From assembly GCA_946885905.1 (NCBI GenBank), contig CAMPHL010000116.1, positions 1 through 7,469 of the forward strand: 7,469 bases of DNA, given 5' to 3'. This DNA is from an uncultured Pseudomonadota bacterium. Its GTDB lineage: Bacteria; Pseudomonadota; Gammaproteobacteria; Burkholderiales; Usitatibacteraceae. Below are positions 5,776-7,469 of this stretch, in pieces; within the stretch, counting starts at the first letter, position 1; every line of letters starts with the position of its first letter. Both the position numbers and the translations under genes were made by a program. A model generated the notes under the pieces. It did not search any database. It worked only from the letters and a program-made list of their open reading frames with translations, and was not told the DNA's origin.

Positions 5776-6758
5776 CAGGATGTTTTTCTTGTCAGCCTTC
5801 CGACCACCGATACAAGCAAGGCATAGGCCACTAGCCAGACAAAAAGTATAGCGCAACGTTCCCGCTCGCCCGAAGCCCGCGCCACGAGCGCGCTCGCGCT
5901 GGCGGCCAGCATCAGCATCCACGCGAGGAGGGCCAGCCGTTGCCGGCTCCAGCCCGCCAGCACCAGGCGCTGGTAGCCATGGCTGCGATGCGCGACCCAG
6001 AAGCGCTCGCCGCGGACGATGCGCAGTGCGAGTGTGACGGTCGCGTCGACGATGAAGGGCGAGAACGCGAGCAGGGGAAACCATGCCGGCCATGCGCCCG
6101 TGAGCGTTCCGTGCAGGCCCAGGACTCCGGCCAGGAAGCCCAGGGGAATGGCGCCGCAGTCGCCGAGGAACGCGCGCGCGGACGGCGCGTTGTGCGGCAG
6201 GAAGCCCGCGCAAGCGGAGGCGATCGCCGCGCTCAGGATCGCGAGGCTTTCGTGGCCGGCATCGTTCGCCGCCCAGGCCATCGCGCCGAAGCCGATGAGG
6301 CCCATGCCGCCGGCCAGCCCGTCCGCGCCGTCCATGAAGTTGTAGAGGTTCGTGCTCCACACGAGGCCGAGGACCCCGAACGCCGCGCCCAGCCATCCCC
6401 ACGGCCAGGGCGTCGCCGGCGAGGCCAGCGCCAGAACGGCGACAAGCGCCGCGCATGCGTGAGCGGGGAGGCGCACCTCGATCGGCAATCCGCGGACGTC
6501 ATCGGCGAGCGAAATGGCGAGCAGCAGTGCCGCGCATGCGAGCGGCACGGCGAGATCCGAAGAGCGCAGGAGCAGGGCGAAAGGAAAGACACCCGCAGCG
6601 ACGCCCAGTCCTCCCACGCGTGGCGTGGGATCGACATGCAGCGACCGCTCGTTGGGCCGGTCGACCAGGCGCGCGGCCAAACGGCTGCGAAGAAGCATCG
6701 CGATCACGCCGAAGGCGATCACGGCGGGCAGGACGGCCGCGGCCGCGAGCTCTTTCAC
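5775..6758 (-). CDS. WbpL/WecA-type undecaprenyl-phosphate sugar-1-phosphate transferase (GT4, MraY-like)
   Basis: 327 aa, strongly hydrophobic throughout, integral to the inner membrane. It would move a HexNAc-1-phosphate from UDP-sugar to undecaprenyl phosphate and so begin O-antigen synthesis. Family motifs appear in order: SLHVDPTPRVGG (39-50), the Asp pair in LADDVRG (86-87), NLYNFMDGADGLAGG (137-151), FLGDCGA (197-203) and HRSHGYQ (257-263). The FLGD block ends in Ala where FLGDxGS is usual. The GTG at 6758 is chosen because GGAGGA (6769-6774) precedes it by ten bases and it overlaps the upstream stop as GTGA. An ATG at 6776 in the same frame would add six residues (MEDASV) but has no Shine-Dalgarno, and its own codons supply the GGAGG. 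The gene sits between the epimerase/reductase and dehydratase genes in one operon. WbpL-like specificity (FucNAc or QuiNAc) is inferred from context only; GlcNAc is also possible. Confidence 0.9.
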   Translation of the reverse strand: MKELAAAAVLPAVIAFGVIAMLLRSRLAARLVDRPNERSLHVDPTPRVGGLGVAAGVFPFALLLRSSDLAVPLACAALLLAISLADDVRGLPIEVRLPAHACAALVAVLALASPATPWPWGWLGAAFGVLGLVWSTNLYNFMDGADGLAGGMGLIGFGAMAWAANDAGHESLAILSAAIASACAGFLPHNAPSARAFLGDCGAIPLGFLAGVLGLHGTLTGAWPAWFPLLAFSPFIVDATVTLALRIVRGERFWVAHRSHGYQRLVLAGWSRQRLALLAWMLMLAASASALVARASGERERCAILFVWLVAYALLVSVVGRLTRKTS

Positions 6759-7469
6759 GACGCTCGCGTCCTCCATGCCCGCGCGACGTCGTGCAGGGCC
6801 GCACCGAGATCGGAGGCGGGAATCCATCCGAGCACCTCGGAGGCGAGCGAGGCATCCACTTCGAGCGAACGCGCGAGCGGTTGCGCGAGGTCCGGCCGGC
6901 CGAGGATCGTTGCGACGCCCTCGATCGCGCCGGGTGGCACGTTGAACAGGCGTGGGGGGCGGCCCAAGGCGCGACGCAGGCCCGCAACGAGCGTGGGCGT
7001 CGACCACGACACCGGGTGCGCGGCGAGGAAGATCCGGTTGCGCGCTGCGGGGTGCTCGCCGCACGTGATCAACAGTCGGGCAAGGTCGGCCACGTGCACG
7101 AAGCTGCGCCGATTCTCGATCCCCGCGAAGGGAAGTGGCCACGGGGTGTCTACCAGCCGCATGAGGTGGCGAAGGCTCCCTGTCGCGCCGGGCCCCAGCA
7201 CCAGAGGCGGACGCACAACGACCCACTCGACGCCACCGCCGCCGGCGACTTGCGCGAGCGCGCGTTCGGCCGAGAGCTTCGAGCGTCCGTAAGGCTCCGC
7301 GGGCGCGGGCTCGTCTCCGGGCGCGAACGCCCTACCGCGAGTCTCCTCGCCGTTCACCTTGATGGTGCTCACGAACACGACCCTGCGCGCGCCCTGCCTC
7401 ACCGCCTCCTCGGCGAGCGCGCGCGTCTTGCCGGCGTTGTCGCGTTCGAATGCGGCTTCGTCCATGTCC
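6755..7469 (-). CDS. NAD-dependent epimerase/dehydratase (extended SDR), 5' end outside window
   Basis: Partial: about 237 C-terminal residues are visible and the reading frame runs off the right edge. The Met at 7465 is internal, because the N-terminal GxxGxxG nucleotide-binding half (roughly 90-100 residues in this family) is missing. Counting from that Met, the visible core has FVSTIKVNG (31-39), then YGRSK with the catalytic Tyr59 and Lys63. RPPLVLGPG (85-93) and SFVHVADLA (121-129) are typical of GalE-like extended SDRs. In the WbpK/WbpV/QuiC setting it would reduce the 4-keto-6-deoxy-HexNAc made by the dehydratase to UDP-FucNAc or UDP-QuiNAc. A plain C4-epimerase is the alternative. Its stop overlaps the GTG start of the glycosyltransferase by four bases. 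The family call is firm; the substrate is inferred from neighbours. Confidence 0.85.
   Translation of the reverse strand, partial: DMDEAAFERDNAGKTRALAEEAVRQGARRVVFVSTIKVNGEETRGRAFAPGDEPAPAEPYGRSKLSAERALAQVAGGGGVEWVVVRPPLVLGPGATGSLRHLMRLVDTPWPLPFAGIENRRSFVHVADLARLLITCGEHPAARNRIFLAAHPVSWSTPTLVAGLRRALGRPPRLFNVPPGAIEGVATILGRPDLAQPLARSLEVDASLASEVLGWIPASDLGAALHDVARAWRTRAS
6769..6774 (-). promoter_or_regulatory. Shine-Dalgarno favouring GTG start of the GT4 gene
   Basis: GGAGGA on the - strand, ten bases before GTG 6758. It lies inside the 3' end of the upstream epimerase gene and directly at the alternative ATG 6776, so it can serve the GTG but not the ATG. Confidence 0.5.

Noticed and set aside
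3952..5826. Long open + frame (about 620 codons) opposite the dehydratase gene
   Set aside because: Its translation is rich in His, Arg, Val and Asp with no domain, as expected from the reverse of a GC-rich gene. The - strand protein carries full family motifs.
6777..7226. N-terminal extension of the GT4 transferase to 7226
   Set aside because: The added stretch is Arg/Pro-rich shadow of the epimerase gene; the first membrane helix and family homology begin at the chosen start.
5940..7292. + strand open frame of about 450 codons opposite the GT4 and epimerase genes
   Set aside because: It is composed mainly of Arg, Ala, Gln and Gly with no motif; the opposite strand encodes two clear enzymes.

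Overview
The window is GC-rich, very compact chromosomal DNA from a Gram-negative proteobacterium, most likely a betaproteobacterium. The evidence is a SlyB/Pcp-type outer-membrane lipoprotein, a tailed membrane-anchored cytochrome c5-like protein in an operon with apaH, and O-antigen genes in a WbpK/V-WbpL-WbpM arrangement. The lineage call is an inference from gene content and protein style. No species can be named from the sequence. Apart from two short gaps (481-523 and 2579-2641), nearly every base lies in a gene, and no gene-free stretch approaches 300 bases.

Left part (1-2578). On the + strand are a glycine-zipper outer-membrane lipoprotein (25-480) and a PlsC-type lysophospholipid acyltransferase (524-1276), separated by a 43-base gap packed with GC hairpins. 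Convergent to them on the - strand is a two-gene operon: a cytochrome c5-like protein (2027-2578), then ApaH diadenosine tetraphosphatase (1203-2024). ApaH appears to start at a CTG codon two bases after the cytochrome stop. The ends of plsC and apaH overlap by 74 bases.

Middle (2579-3932). A short divergent promoter region separates the cytochrome gene from a complete tRNA-Arg(CCG) with encoded CCA. One base after that CCA, a TTG codon opens an O-antigen ligase/polymerase-family membrane protein (2721-3932).

Right part (3901-7469). On the - strand is a tightly coupled surface-polysaccharide operon, read from the right edge leftwards. It runs from a partial NAD-dependent sugar epimerase/reductase to a WbpL/WecA-type undecaprenyl-phosphate glycosyltransferase, and then to a WbpM/FlaA1-type membrane 4,6-dehydratase. 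Stops and starts overlap (GTGA and TGATG). By analogy with the Pseudomonas wbp system, the dehydratase and reductase make a 6-deoxy-HexNAc nucleotide sugar. The glycosyltransferase loads it on undecaprenyl phosphate, and the convergent Wzy_C-type protein polymerises or ligates the glycan to lipid A core. The dehydratase and ligase genes overlap tail to tail by 32 bases.

I found no mobile element, CRISPR array or clearly undescribed system. The points most worth a second look concern gene starts and ends: the CTG start of apaH, the near-leaderless TTG start after the tRNA, alternative hairpins before plsC, and two overlapping convergent gene ends that share an identical 14-base sequence at the stop codons.
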